Below are positions 1 to 11,118 of a DNA stretch of 64,000 nucleotides, piece after piece. A program made the translations under genes and the position numbers. The notes beneath the pieces were generated by a model, which was given only the letters and a program-made list of their open reading frames with translations, was not told the DNA's origin and did not search any database. The stretch comes from an uncultured Alphaproteobacteria bacterium. GTDB lineage: Bacteria > Pseudomonadota > Alphaproteobacteria > UBA8366 > GCA-2717185. Location: contig CALSRA010000003.1 of assembly GCA_943788635.1 (NCBI GenBank), forward strand, positions 1 through 64,000. The letters are read 5' to 3'. Each line of letters begins with the position of its first letter. The first letter of the stretch is position 1.

Positions 1-381
1 ACAAAAAGGCCCATCCTGGATCCGTTTCGGCCGGAAGACCCGGATGAGATTGCGCATCTCAAGGAATTGCAGGCGGATATCCACGAACAGTTCAAGGAAT
101 ATGTCCGCAGCCGGCGGGGCGAGCGGCTCAATGCTGATGAAGCGGTGGTGTTCAGCGGCGAGTTCTGGACGGGCCATCGCGCGAAAGAGCTGGGGCTGGT
201 CGATGAAATCGGTGATCTGCGCAGCGTGATGCGCGAGAAATTCGGCGAAAAGGTCCGTCTTCAGGTCGTTGGCGAGCGCAAGGGCTGGCTGCAGAAGCGG
301 TTCAACCTGCAGATTGCCTGGGCGGATGAGTTGCTGGATGCGGTGGAAATGCGCGCCTTGTGGGGGCGCTATGGATTATGA
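1..381 (+). CDS. sppA: S49 family (SppA/SohB-type) signal peptide peptidase, C-terminal part
   Basis: The reading frame is open from the first base and ends at TGA 379-381, so only the C-terminal 126 codons are present. The residues FKEYVRSRRGERL and the segment AVVFSGEFWTGHRAKELGLVDEIGDL match the region of S49 serine proteases just after the catalytic lysine part, where the G-x-A-x-x-x-GLVD motif is typical. The family cleaves leftover signal peptides or membrane proteins at the inner membrane. The catalytic Ser and Lys lie upstream of the window and cannot be checked. The family call is good, but the choice between SppA and SohB is open. Confidence 0.75.
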   Translation, partial: TKRPILDPFRPEDPDEIAHLKELQADIHEQFKEYVRSRRGERLNADEAVVFSGEFWTGHRAKELGLVDEIGDLRSVMREKFGEKVRLQVVGERKGWLQKRFNLQIAWADELLDAVEMRALWGRYGL

Positions 382-424
382 CATCGCTTGACGGCGATTT
401 CCGTCCGTCGCATATAGTTTCCCG

Positions 425-643
425 ATGATACAGAAGCTGATCATCCTGGCGGCCGTGATCGCCATTGTCTGGTATGGGTTCAAGCTGGTTACCCGGATCG
501 ACAAGCAGCGCCGGGAGAAACTGGCGCAGGAAAAGAAGGATGCGGAATCGGGTATTGCCGATACGGTGCAATGCCCCGAATGCAAGACCTATATGGCTGC
601 GGCAGGAACGGCCAACTGCGGCAAATCGGACTGTCCCTATTGA
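425..643 (+). CDS. Small membrane-anchored zinc-ribbon-like protein (PP0621-like)
   Basis: A 72-residue protein. Residues 3-19 (QKLIILAAVIAIVWYGF) form one hydrophobic membrane segment, followed by a basic stretch rich in K, R and E. The end carries a CPEC...CGKSDCPY cysteine pattern that could bind a metal. Small proteins of this layout, with an N-terminal anchor and C-terminal cysteines, are widespread next to peptidase or biogenesis genes in proteobacteria and have no firm function. It lies 43 bp after the peptidase and about 70 bp before glyQ in the same direction. The start ATG at 425 directly precedes the membrane segment. Confidence 0.6.
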   Translation: MIQKLIILAAVIAIVWYGFKLVTRIDKQRREKLAQEKKDAESGIADTVQCPECKTYMAAAGTANCGKSDCPY

Positions 644-710
644 TGCGGTTGACCCCAACCGGGGGCATGGGTAGTTTGCGCCGCACAAAACTGCATGGTC
701 TGGCCCGGTG

Positions 711-1600
711 ATGGCCCAAGAAATAGCTGAAAACAATAGCTTCCAGTCGCTAATCCTGAAGCTGCACGACTACTGGTCGCGGCAGGGATGCGTGATTCTG
801 CAGCCCTATGACATGGAGGTCGGCGCGGGGACCTTCCATCCGGCGACGACCTTGCGCGCGCTCGGGCCCGGACCATGGCGCGCCGCCTATGTGCAGCCGT
901 CGCGCCGGCCGACCGATGGCCGCTATGGCGAGAACCCGAACCGGCTTCAGCACTACTACCAGTTCCAGGTGATCCTGAAGCCGTCGCCGCGAGGACAGCC
1001 AGACTTTATCTGGGCTCGCTGGCGCTCGGATCGACCCGATGGCGCATGATATCCGCTTCGTCGAGGACGACTGGGAAAGCCCGACGCTGGGCGCCTGGGG
1101 GCTTGGCTGGGAGGTCTGGTGCGACGGCATGGAAGTCACGCAAGTTCACCTATTTCCAGCAGGTCGGCGGTATCGAGTGCGATCCGGTGCGGCTCGAGCT
1201 GACCTACGGGCTGGAGCGGCTTGGCCATGTACGTGCAGGGCGTCGACAATCGTCTACGATCTCGACTGCAACGGTGCGGCGGTCGCGGCGCAAATATCGG
1301 CGACGTCTTCCATCAGGCCGAGCAGGAATACTCGCGCATAACTTCGAGGCCGATACAGAGCCCTGTTGCGCCATTTCGCGGACGCCGAGGCGGAATGCGC
1401 CGCTGCTGACCGCGCAGACCTTGCGCTTGCCGGCCTACGACCAGTGCATGAAGGCGAGCCATCTGTTCAATCTTGCTGGATGCGCGCGGCGTGATCAGCG
1501 TGACCGAACGCCAGGCCTATATCGCGCGGGTGCGCGACCCTGGCCAAGGGCTGCCTGCGAGGCCTGGCGCGGCCTGGCCGTGGGGGCGAGCCATGGCTGA
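711..1600 (+). pseudogene. glyQ: Glycyl-tRNA synthetase alpha subunit, multiply frameshifted
   Basis: GlyQ is the catalytic alpha subunit of the bacterial alpha2-beta2 glycyl-tRNA synthetase. The first part is clean and diagnostic ([19 protein letters not shown], then [19 protein letters not shown]). From about 1000 onward the match hops between all three forward frames: [24 protein letters not shown] at 1045, FTYFQQVGG near 1150, MAMYVQGVD near 1221, [14 protein letters not shown] near 1295, [12 protein letters not shown] near 1440 and [15 protein letters not shown] near 1490. The span of about 890 bp fits an intact gene of about 295 codons, so the damage is roughly ten balanced one-base indels. 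As the enzyme is essential and glyS and ppdK are damaged the same way, sequence error is the likely cause. ATG 711 is preferred to GTG 708. Confidence 0.85.
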
Positions 1601-3651
1601 ATTGCTGCTCGAACTCTGTCGCGAGGAAATCCCGGCGCGCATGCAGAAGCCGCGCCGCCGAGGATCCTGAAGACAAGCTGGTCACCGATCGAGGCTCGAA
1701 CAAGTCCGGGCTCGATTTCACCTCGGCCGAGCGCTATGTGACGCCGCGCCGTCTGGCGCTGGTGGTCGACGGTCTGCCGGAAAGCAGCCGGACGTGCGCG
1801 AGGAGCGCCGCGGCCCCCGCGCCGACGCGCCGGAAAGGCCATTGCCGGGTTCCTGCGGCTCGGTCGGCTGACGCTCGATCAGTCGAGGAGCGGGAATGCC
1901 GCAAGGGCACCTTCTGTTTGCGGTGTCGAGAAGACGCGGGCCGCGACCACGGACGTGCTTGCGGGATCATCATCGAGCGTGCACGGCGATATGCCCTGGC
2001 AAAAATCAATGCGCTGGGGCGCAGGATGCCTTTCGCTGGGTCCGCCCGTCTGCATCACGTGCTGGCCGTCTTCGACGGCGCGGCTCTTGATGGCGCGTTG
2101 GCGCTGGGCGAACCTGGCTTCCGGACACCACCCGCGGCCATCGTTTCCTCGCGCCGGCGCGATTCCGTCGCGCATTCGCCGACTATCCGGCGAAGCTGCG
2201 CGAGGCTTCGTGTCTCGATCGCGAGCGGAGCGCCGCGCGATCATCGGCGCGATTGAGCGCCGGCCTGAAGCCGAAGGGCTTACGGTCCGGGACGATCCCG
2301 GCTTGCTGGACGAAGTTTCCGGTCTGGTCGAATGGCCGCGCCGCTGATCGGGTCCGATCGACGACGCCTTCATGGAGGTGCCGGCCGAGGCGCTGGTACT
2401 CGCCATGCGCACGCATCAGAAATATTTCTCGCTGTTGAACGCCGACTGGCTCTCTGGCGCCGCGCTTCGGCTTCGTCGCCAATATGGACGCGGAGACGGC
2501 GGCAAGGCCATCGTCGCCGGGAACGAGACGCGTGCTGCGCGCGCGTCTGTCGGACGCCAAGTTCTTCTGGGATCAGGACCGCAAGGCCGCTGCGAGCCGG
2601 GCGCCGGCGCTGGACGGCATGGTGTTCCACGCCAAGCTCGGCACGCTCGCGGACAAGGTCGCGCGGATGCAGGCGCTGGCGCGTGGAATTCGGCCGGATT
2701 GCACGGCGCCGACGGATCGGCGCGTCCGCCGCACGCCTGGCCAAGGCGGATCTCGTCACCGATATGGTCGGCGAGTTTCCGGATCTGCAAGGCGTCATGG
2801 GCCGCTACTATGCGCCGGCACGACGGCGAACGGAGCCGGTCGCGGAGCGATTGCCGATCATTATTCGCCGCAGGGCCCGAATGACCGCTGTCCCGCGGCG
2901 CCCGGTCAGTCGTGCGTCGCGCTGGCCGACAAGATCGATACGCTGGTCGGGTTTCTGGCCATCGACGAGAAGCCCACCGGCTCCCGCGATCCCTTCGCGC
3001 TGCGCCGCGCCGCGCTCGGCGTGATCCGTTTGGTCTGGAGAACGAACTTCGTGTCTCGCCAGTGTTCGGCGGTGCCTTCGCACAGATCGGCCGCTGCATG
3101 TACGGTGCTTTCCGGACGCGATGCGACCGGATCCTTGCTGGCTTCTTCGCCGACCGCTGAAGGTCATCTGCGCGAGCAGGGGCGTCCGCCACGATCTGAT
3201 CTGCGCCATCTTCGCGCTGGGCGATGAGGATGATCTGGTCGAGCTGTTGGCGCGGGTCGGAGGCGCTGAGGTTTTTCGTGGCAGCGAGACGGTAGCCAAC
3301 TCTGCTGATCGCCTATCGCCGGGCGGCGAATATCGTCGCGCATCGAAGAGAAGAAGGACGGCGTCTCGTTGCTGCGCGTGATCCGAGCTTGTTCGCGGAG
3401 GACGAGGAAACGGCATGGCCGGCGCTCGAGCAACGCTTGGCACGCGCCGAGGACGGCGATCGCGGCGAGGAATTTCGCGGCGCGATGGGCGCTGGCGGAG
3501 CTGCGCGGCCCGGTCGATGCATTCTTCGACGCGTGACGGTGAATGCCGAGACGCTGCGCTGCGCGTCAATCGACTTGAAACCTCTTCGGAATTTCGACGA
3601 CCAGTGAATCGGGTTGCAGACTTTCAGCCAGATCGAAGGGATAGATCGCAG

Positions 3652-3655
<4 letters not shown>
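1593..3655 (+). pseudogene. glyS: Glycyl-tRNA synthetase beta subunit, multiply frameshifted
   Basis: The start [18 protein letters not shown] at 1593 is the typical GlyS N-terminus and overlaps the presumed end of glyQ by 8 bp, the usual alpha-beta operon layout. Further recognisable pieces in alternating frames are RLALVVDGLP (1747), [19 protein letters not shown] (2378), [15 protein letters not shown] [13 protein letters not shown] (2550), DKVARMQ (2653), [16 protein letters not shown] (2748), [12 protein letters not shown] (2920) and the C-terminal ELRGPVDAFFDA (3496) and VNRVADFSQIEG-like end near 3607-3643. The 2063-bp span equals a normal GlyS of about 690 residues. Dozens of one-base shifts interrupt it. 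The beta subunit carries tRNA-binding and HD-type domains in this family. Confidence 0.85.
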
Positions 3656-6305
<2,650 letters not shown>

Positions 6306-6326
6306 GGCTCTCCCCTATAAATTAAG

Positions 6327-6355
6327 CCCCTTCTCCCCCTTGGGGGGGGAGAAGG
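6327..6355. terminator. GC-rich hairpin after ppdK, terminator or dispersed palindrome
   Basis: CCTTCTCCCCC faces GGGGGGGAGAAGG across a two-base loop, 22 bp after the ppdK stop. There is no clear T-run, so it may work as a terminator or be one of the short dispersed palindromes common between genes of GC-rich alphaproteobacteria. A second CCCTCACCCT...AGGGAGAGGGTG pairing follows at about 6414-6473. Confidence 0.45.
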
Positions 6356-6568
6356 CAGGGATGAGGGGGGGCGCCCGGATTCCACTTGCGCCACCGGGCC
6401 AATGTCCCGTTTCCACCCTCACCCTACCTGAATCCGCTTTTTGGCCGATTCAGCCCTTGAAGGGAGAGGGTGAACCATGTGGTACGGCGCGGGGAAACCC
6501 ACGAGGGATGACACGCCGCCCTGTCGCGGGCATGCTCGTACCAGTTGTCCAACCAGCCGGTGCCCGCC

Positions 6569-7507
6569 ATGCCCCCTTCCGCCACGTCCGCCGCCGATCC
6601 ATTACGCATCTACGGCAATCTCTCGCTGGTCGAGATGGCGCCGGTGCTGCTCGCCGCCGACCGCTTCTATGACGGCCCGACGCATATCGAACATGGCGGC
6701 GTCATGGCGCTGTGGGGAGAAGGCAGCGACCTCGCCAGCCTGTCCTCCACGGGCCAGGCGGATATCGCGCTCAACACCGAAACCCAGGCGCTGCGCGGCG
6801 CGTCGGCGCATCCGGAGCTGCGCTTCATCTTCACCGTCGGCGAATGCCCCTACCGCATCGTCGCCCGCCGCTCGGTCGGGATCGAAACGCTGGCCGACCT
6901 GCGCGGCAAGCGGATCGGCACGCAGATCGGTTCCTCCGCCGAATATTTCCTCGACGCCATGCTGCGCACCGCCGGGCTCTCGGCGGCGGACACCACGCTT
7001 GTCCCCTTCATGATGCGCACGGAAAACCCGCTCACCCTGCTGCCCGAAGCCCTGCAGGCGGGGGTGATCGACGCCGTCGCCATGTGGGAACCGCAGGTCG
7101 CGCGGGCGCAGAAACTGATCGGCGCGGACGCCATCGAATTTTACGACCCGGCGGTCTACACGGAAAAATTCAGCCTCTGCACCACGCAGGGCAATCTCGA
7201 CGACAAGGCGATGCGCCCGCGCATCGTGGGTTTCGCCCGCGCGCTGATCGAAGCCGCGCGTCATCTGCGCGTGGACCCGCAGCCCGGCTGGGACCTCGTC
7301 GCGCAGCGCACGGGCCTCGCCCCCGAAACCATCCGCGACGCCTGGGCCTACTACACCTGGCCCGCCACGCTGGCGACCGACACGCTGGATTTCTGCACTG
7401 CCATCGAAGCCTGGATCGCGGCGCTCGCGAAGCGACCGGCGCGTGACCGGGACGCACTGGCGGGACTGATCGACGATAGCGTGGTGAAGGAGGCGCGGGC
7501 GGGGTGA
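6569..7507 (+). CDS. NMT1/SsuA-like substrate-binding protein, no signal peptide
   Basis: About 312 residues with the type II periplasmic-binding fold pattern of the NMT1/THI5/SsuA group: an N-terminal strand (RIYGNLSLVEMAPVLLAADRF), the SVGIETLADLRGKRIGTQIGS segment in the middle (about residues 108-126), and AGVIDAVAMWEPQV where the ligand cleft is formed. Such proteins bind sulfonates, nitrate, taurine or pyrimidine precursors for ABC import. Unusually, neither ATG 6569 nor the upstream TTG 6545 gives a signal peptide or lipobox, and no permease or ATPase gene is adjacent. It may therefore be a cytoplasmic sensor-type member or an orphan. Composition matches the chromosome. Confidence 0.7.
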   Translation: MPPSATSAADPLRIYGNLSLVEMAPVLLAADRFYDGPTHIEHGGVMALWGEGSDLASLSSTGQADIALNTETQALRGASAHPELRFIFTVGECPYRIVARRSVGIETLADLRGKRIGTQIGSSAEYFLDAMLRTAGLSAADTTLVPFMMRTENPLTLLPEALQAGVIDAVAMWEPQVARAQKLIGADAIEFYDPAVYTEKFSLCTTQGNLDDKAMRPRIVGFARALIEAARHLRVDPQPGWDLVAQRTGLAPETIRDAWAYYTWPATLATDTLDFCTAIEAWIAALAKRPARDRDALAGLIDDSVVKEARAG

Positions 7508-7642
7508 GGGCTATGAGGCTTGCTGTCTTGGCGGGTAGGCTTGAGAGGCACAATCGAGTCGAGATCTGTTACTTAAAGCATAAAGTAAGCCCTGACCTCG
7601 CCTGTGTCTCTCGTTATTGGTTAATTAGACTGTGAGGGAAAA

Positions 7643-8509
7643 GTGGATATTTTAAAAGAAATATGGTGTTTTTTGAAAGACATACATCCGAGTTTTTGGG
7701 GTGTGTTAATTGGTTCATTCTTTTCCTTAGGTGGCGTGATTGTGACAAACAAAAGCAACTTAAATAGGTTGCGAGAACAATTTATACATGACCGAACCGT
7801 AAGAAAAGAAGATAGAGATATATCTTTTCGAAAAGAAATTTATATGGAGACATATGAATCTTTAACTTCAATAACTATCGCAATTGGAAAATTCACAGAT
7901 TTTTCTATATCAGCGGAATCAATTAATAATCAATTCAGGATTGATTCTCAGAATTTATCAAAGTCAATAGTGATTGCATAAGAAAGCACGTTGAAGGCAC
8001 TTTCAGATGTAAATATGGAAATTTTAACATGTTTTTTATCAATGACATTTAAGAGGTTATCGCTTTCGTTAATTAAGGATGAATTGGGTATAATAGATTC
8101 TCAAATTTCAAATAATGATTCAAAAAAGGGTGAAATAGTTAAATTAATGGAGCAACATAATTTAGATGGTGTTTATGATGATGCAATATGGTCCCGATTA
8201 AATTCAATTTTTGAATCTTTGAATGAATCAGGTAATAAATTTCAGAATAACCGAAATACTGTAAATAAGAAATTTTTAATAGGTCTTCTTGAGTTGACAG
8301 TGAATTCCGTTGAGTCTTCGAAATCTGTAGGTGAATTAATGGTGCCGGCCGTCATTGAGATTCGTAAAGAATTAGGTATTCCGACTGATGAGGTGGTGTT
8401 TGGAACAATTTTGCAAGAACAAAGGGAAATAGCTATTGAGGCTGGGCGAGACTTTATTAAAAAGTTAGAATTAACGATTTCCGAAATGACGGAGGAATCA
8501 GGCCAATGA
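7643..8509 (+). pseudogene. Low-GC hypothetical membrane protein interrupted by one in-frame TAA
   Basis: Two open stretches, 7643-7981 (GTG start after GTGAGGGAAAAG) and 7991-8509, are in the same frame and separated only by TAA at 7979-7981. Read through, they give about 288 residues. Residues 14-34 (SFWGVLIGSFFSLGGVIVTNK) form one membrane segment near the N-terminus, and the rest is predicted helical and polar, ending LELTISEMTEESGQ. The stretch is visibly AT-rich with A/T-ending codons, unlike all neighbours, which indicates horizontal gain. I do not recognise the family. A single nonsense change, a sequencing error or two separate genes are all possible, but the shared frame favours one interrupted gene. 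Confidence 0.6.
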
Positions 8510-8593
8510 TTTGGTGGGCGGGGTCATATGTGGGCGGCCTGTACAAAGATAGTAATCGCCTAACCGTCGCCGCTCCGGGGTTGGGATAGTTTA

Positions 8594-8905
8594 TCAAGAA
8601 ACGGGGCAGGTTTTGTATTGTGCGTTGAAAGCCTGCACGGTGCGGCTGACGGTGCTGGGATAGACGCCGTAATGGCGCGCCGACCCCGTGCGGCTGTGAT
8701 GGGCTTCCCGGCAGGCCCGCGCCATCGGCTTCGCCCGTAAGGGGGAGCGCCCGTCATACCGCGCGATCTCCGGCGACAGCGCGGCAAGTGTTTCGCACGG
8801 ATGCACCGGGCTTAGCTGCCCCGCCTTGCCAGCAGCGCGGACGAGTGCGGGAAACGGGTCGCTGAAGGCAGTCTGAAGCCGCCCAAACGAGCCCCGCCCT
8901 AACAT
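8594..8905 (-). pseudogene. C-terminal fragment with helix-turn-helix, reminiscent of REP-associated (Y1) transposases
   Basis: The 103-residue frame ends with ARHYGVYPSTVSRTVQAFNAQYKTCPVS, a helix-turn-helix of the kind found at the C-terminus of REP-associated tyrosine transposase relatives. The catalytic HUH and Tyr motifs of that family are absent, and the first half (RAAGKAGQLSPVHPCETL...) looks degenerate, so this is at most a remnant. It ends 6 bp before the oxidoreductase stop on the same strand. A related tail sequence recurs at about 9977-10050 on the other side of that gene. The family call is from pattern memory and is weak. Confidence 0.3.
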
Positions 8906-8911
8906 CAGCCC

Positions 8912-9868
8912 TCAATTATTTTCGAGAATACCCTCGATCACACGCTGCACGGAAAGCGCGGCCTGAAAATCCGGTAACTCATGGGGCTCGCCGCGCATAA
9001 ACTGCGCGAGGTTATCCAACTGGCGGACGCGCCCGACTTGCCGGATATCGCCCTTAAGGTCATCACTCTCCGCCATCGCCGGGCGCCAAGCCTGACCATC
9101 GGAAAGATACGCCGTGTACCAGTCTTCAAGTCGACAGGATTGTGTCTGTCCCCAGACCGTGAACTCGATGCGATCCGGCCCGGTGCCGCCAACGCCGCCG
9201 GCGACCGAAACCGGCACACCGTTGCAGGTTAAGTCGGCATAGACATGACTTTCCGCCGCTACGCCGTCGATACCGTCGGGATAGCGCACCATGGCTTGCT
9301 CTAGGATTAACCGCCCGAATACGCTTTCAATCAAATAGATGAAATGCGACAACACCTCGCGCACATAGCCGCCTTGTCGGCGTTTACCGAGCCACGCCGC
9401 AGCCTCTTGCCAGCCACGGGGCCACGTCGCGAAATGCAGGCGAATATCGATCGCGTCGATCGTCCCGAATGCGCCGTCGGCAAGCTGTGATCGCAAAAAT
9501 GCCCGGCTCGGGCTTGCGGCAAACGAAAAATTCACCGCGTTTCGGGCGCCCATGCCCTCAATGGTCTCCACCAGCTTTTGCGATTGCGCGACATCGACAC
9601 CGAGCGGCTTTTCACAAAATACCGGCTTGCCGGCCTCAGCCGCCGCGATCGCATAGCTCGCATGATGTTCAGGCGGGCACGCGATGTAGACGAGGTCCAC
9701 ATCAGCCCGCGCGATGAGGCTTTCGGCTGACTCAGCATATGGAAGGTCCGCCACCATTGGCTGCGGATCGAACACGGCAACGACGTCAAACGCATCATGC
9801 ACCGCCATGTTGCTCAGCATGCGCTGCCCCATAATCCCAAGCCCGATGATACCGACGCGAAATGTCAT
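8912..9868 (-). CDS. Gfo/Idh/MocA family oxidoreductase
   Basis: A 318-residue NAD(P)-dependent oxidoreductase. The start ATG (9866-9868) leads directly into the Rossmann nucleotide-binding loop GIIGLGIMGQRM (Gly 9, 11 and 14). DLVYIACPPEHHASYAIAAAEAGKPVFCEKPLGVD contains the E-K-P signature of the family, whose Lys helps catalysis and cofactor binding. The C-terminal half has the mixed sheet sequence expected of the substrate domain. Members oxidise or reduce sugars, inositols or their derivatives. Substrate cannot be read from the sequence. No pathway partner is adjacent, only transposase-like remnants on both sides, so it may have arrived with them. Confidence 0.8.
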   Translation of the reverse strand: MTFRVGIIGLGIMGQRMLSNMAVHDAFDVVAVFDPQPMVADLPYAESAESLIARADVDLVYIACPPEHHASYAIAAAEAGKPVFCEKPLGVDVAQSQKLVETIEGMGARNAVNFSFAASPSRAFLRSQLADGAFGTIDAIDIRLHFATWPRGWQEAAAWLGKRRQGGYVREVLSHFIYLIESVFGRLILEQAMVRYPDGIDGVAAESHVYADLTCNGVPVSVAGGVGGTGPDRIEFTVWGQTQSCRLEDWYTAYLSDGQAWRPAMAESDDLKGDIRQVGRVRQLDNLAQFMRGEPHELPDFQAALSVQRVIEGILENN

Positions 9869-9976
9869 CTGCTGCCCTTAAAGATGTTTCGTGTGGCCAC
9901 GGGGTGCCTCGTTACCCGTGGCGCATGCCACCATAGCGGCTCGAGAGGGAAAACGCGCCTCGTCAATTAGGCAAAC

Positions 9977-10050
9977 CTTCAGGAAACGGGGTAGACGGAG
10001 GCAGGCCTTGTTTTGAACGTTGATGCCAGCGGGCGCCATACACGCCGTCT
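9977..10050. repeat. Second copy of the tail of the 8594-8905 remnant
   Basis: On the minus strand this stretch resembles the end of the HTH fragment: both have CAAAACaaGGCCTGCC/ACAAAACCTGCC-type sequence followed by CCCCGTTTC-TTGA/CTGA, and both include a GACGGCGT(C/G)TAT piece upstream. It is too short and disrupted to be a gene. It is the only recognisable content between the oxidoreductase start (9868) and the insertion sequence (10105). Confidence 0.35.
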
Positions 10051-10104
10051 TTTCAATAATCTTAAACCCTCAGGCTGGACGAACCCTCCGCAAAATGCAT
10101 CTTA

Positions 10105-11036
10105 GTGTCCGGCCCGAAATGAGTTGAGTGATTTCAGTAAGTTGTGATTCTCTCGTTTGTGTTGAAGCAAATGAGGAGACACAACATGTGGACTGAGATC
10201 ACCCGCCCGCAGTTTGATCGTTCGAGCCTTCGTTACGCAAGCGACTTGACGGATAAGGAGTGGCGTTTGATTTCGCCATTATTGTCCCCGCCGCGTCGAT
10301 TAGGCCGCCCGCGAACCACGGATTTTCGAGAAGTGGTGAATGGGATTTTTTATGTGGCGCGCACCGGTTGCCAATGGCGCATGGTGCCCCGGGAATTTCC
10401 GCCACGCAGTACGATCCAGCGATATTTTTACGCTTGGCGCTCGGATGGAACCTTGCACGTCATCAATCGCCAACTGGTGATGTCGATGCGGGAAACCTCT
10501 GGGCGCACGACCAGCCCGACCGCCGGGGTGATCGACAGCCAGACGGTGAAAACCACGGAAAGCGGCGGTGTTCGGGGCTATGACGCGGGAAAGAAGGTCA
10601 AAGGGCGCAAGCGTCATATCGTGACCGACACAGGCGGCTTTCTGGTCGCCGTCATGGTTCACGCCGCCGATATCCAGGATCGCGACGGCGCGCCCGCGCT
10701 GTTGGCGTCGATACGCCACGCCTTTCCCCGGTTGCGCCATGTTTTCGCCGATGGTGGTTACGCGGGACCGAAGTTGCGCGACGCGCTGGCCAAACTTGGG
10801 AAGTGGACCGTGCAGATCGTCAAGCGCTCCGACGCCGCCAAGGGGTTCGTATTGTTGCCCCGCCGCTGGGTGGTTGAGCGCACCTTCGCTTGGCTCGGTC
10901 GTAACCGCCGTCTCGCCAAAGATTTCGAGGAAACCATCGAAAGCGCGGAGGCATGGCTCCTGATCGCCAGCATTCAACTGCTCGCCCGACGATTGGCAAG
11001 AGCATGAAAACATGGATATCATTTCGAGTCAGACTC
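10105..11036 (+). mobile_element. IS5-family insertion sequence, copy 1 (932 bp)
   Basis: Comparison with the identical copy at 17530-18461 fixes the borders. The left end starts GTGTCCGGCCCGAAATGA and the right end reads TCATTTCGAGTCAGACTC; the right end reverse-complemented (GAGTCTGACTCGAAATGA) matches the left with 13 of 18 bases, the inner CGAAATGA being exact. It is flanked by a 3-bp direct repeat TTA (10102-10104 and 11037-11039), the TNA-type duplication known for IS5-family groups. It carries one transposase gene and lies 82 bp upstream of the MFS gene. Confidence 0.92.
10186..11007 (+). CDS. IS5-family DDE transposase, copy 1
   Basis: ATG 10186 is chosen because AGGAGA lies just upstream; an earlier in-frame TTG/GTG at 10144 would add 14 residues. 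The 273-residue protein begins with the DUF4096-like N-terminal domain (LTDKEWRLISPLLSP...GRPRTTDFREVVNGIFYVARTGCQWRMVP). The DDE catalytic domain follows with the first Asp in GVIDSQTVKT, the second in FADGGYAG and the Glu in WVVERTFAWLGRNRRLAKDFE (Y/W-x2-R-x3-E-like region). All three acidic residues are present, so the enzyme looks functional. The translation is identical to copy 2 over its whole length. Confidence 0.92.
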   Translation: MWTEITRPQFDRSSLRYASDLTDKEWRLISPLLSPPRRLGRPRTTDFREVVNGIFYVARTGCQWRMVPREFPPRSTIQRYFYAWRSDGTLHVINRQLVMSMRETSGRTTSPTAGVIDSQTVKTTESGGVRGYDAGKKVKGRKRHIVTDTGGFLVAVMVHAADIQDRDGAPALLASIRHAFPRLRHVFADGGYAGPKLRDALAKLGKWTVQIVKRSDAAKGFVLLPRRWVVERTFAWLGRNRRLAKDFEETIESAEAWLLIASIQLLARRLARA

Positions 11037-11118
11037 TTAGACCGCGCCCGGATTCAGCACCGTGGCAGGAGATGGGGCCCGCGACGTTGACTCAGTTTCA
11101 CACCCGTAAAGACCCAAC

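Noticed and set aside
302..736. A 144-codon minus-strand gene over the peptidase tail and small zinc-ribbon gene
   Set aside because: The plus-strand genes have family motifs and membrane segments, while this frame has shadow composition.
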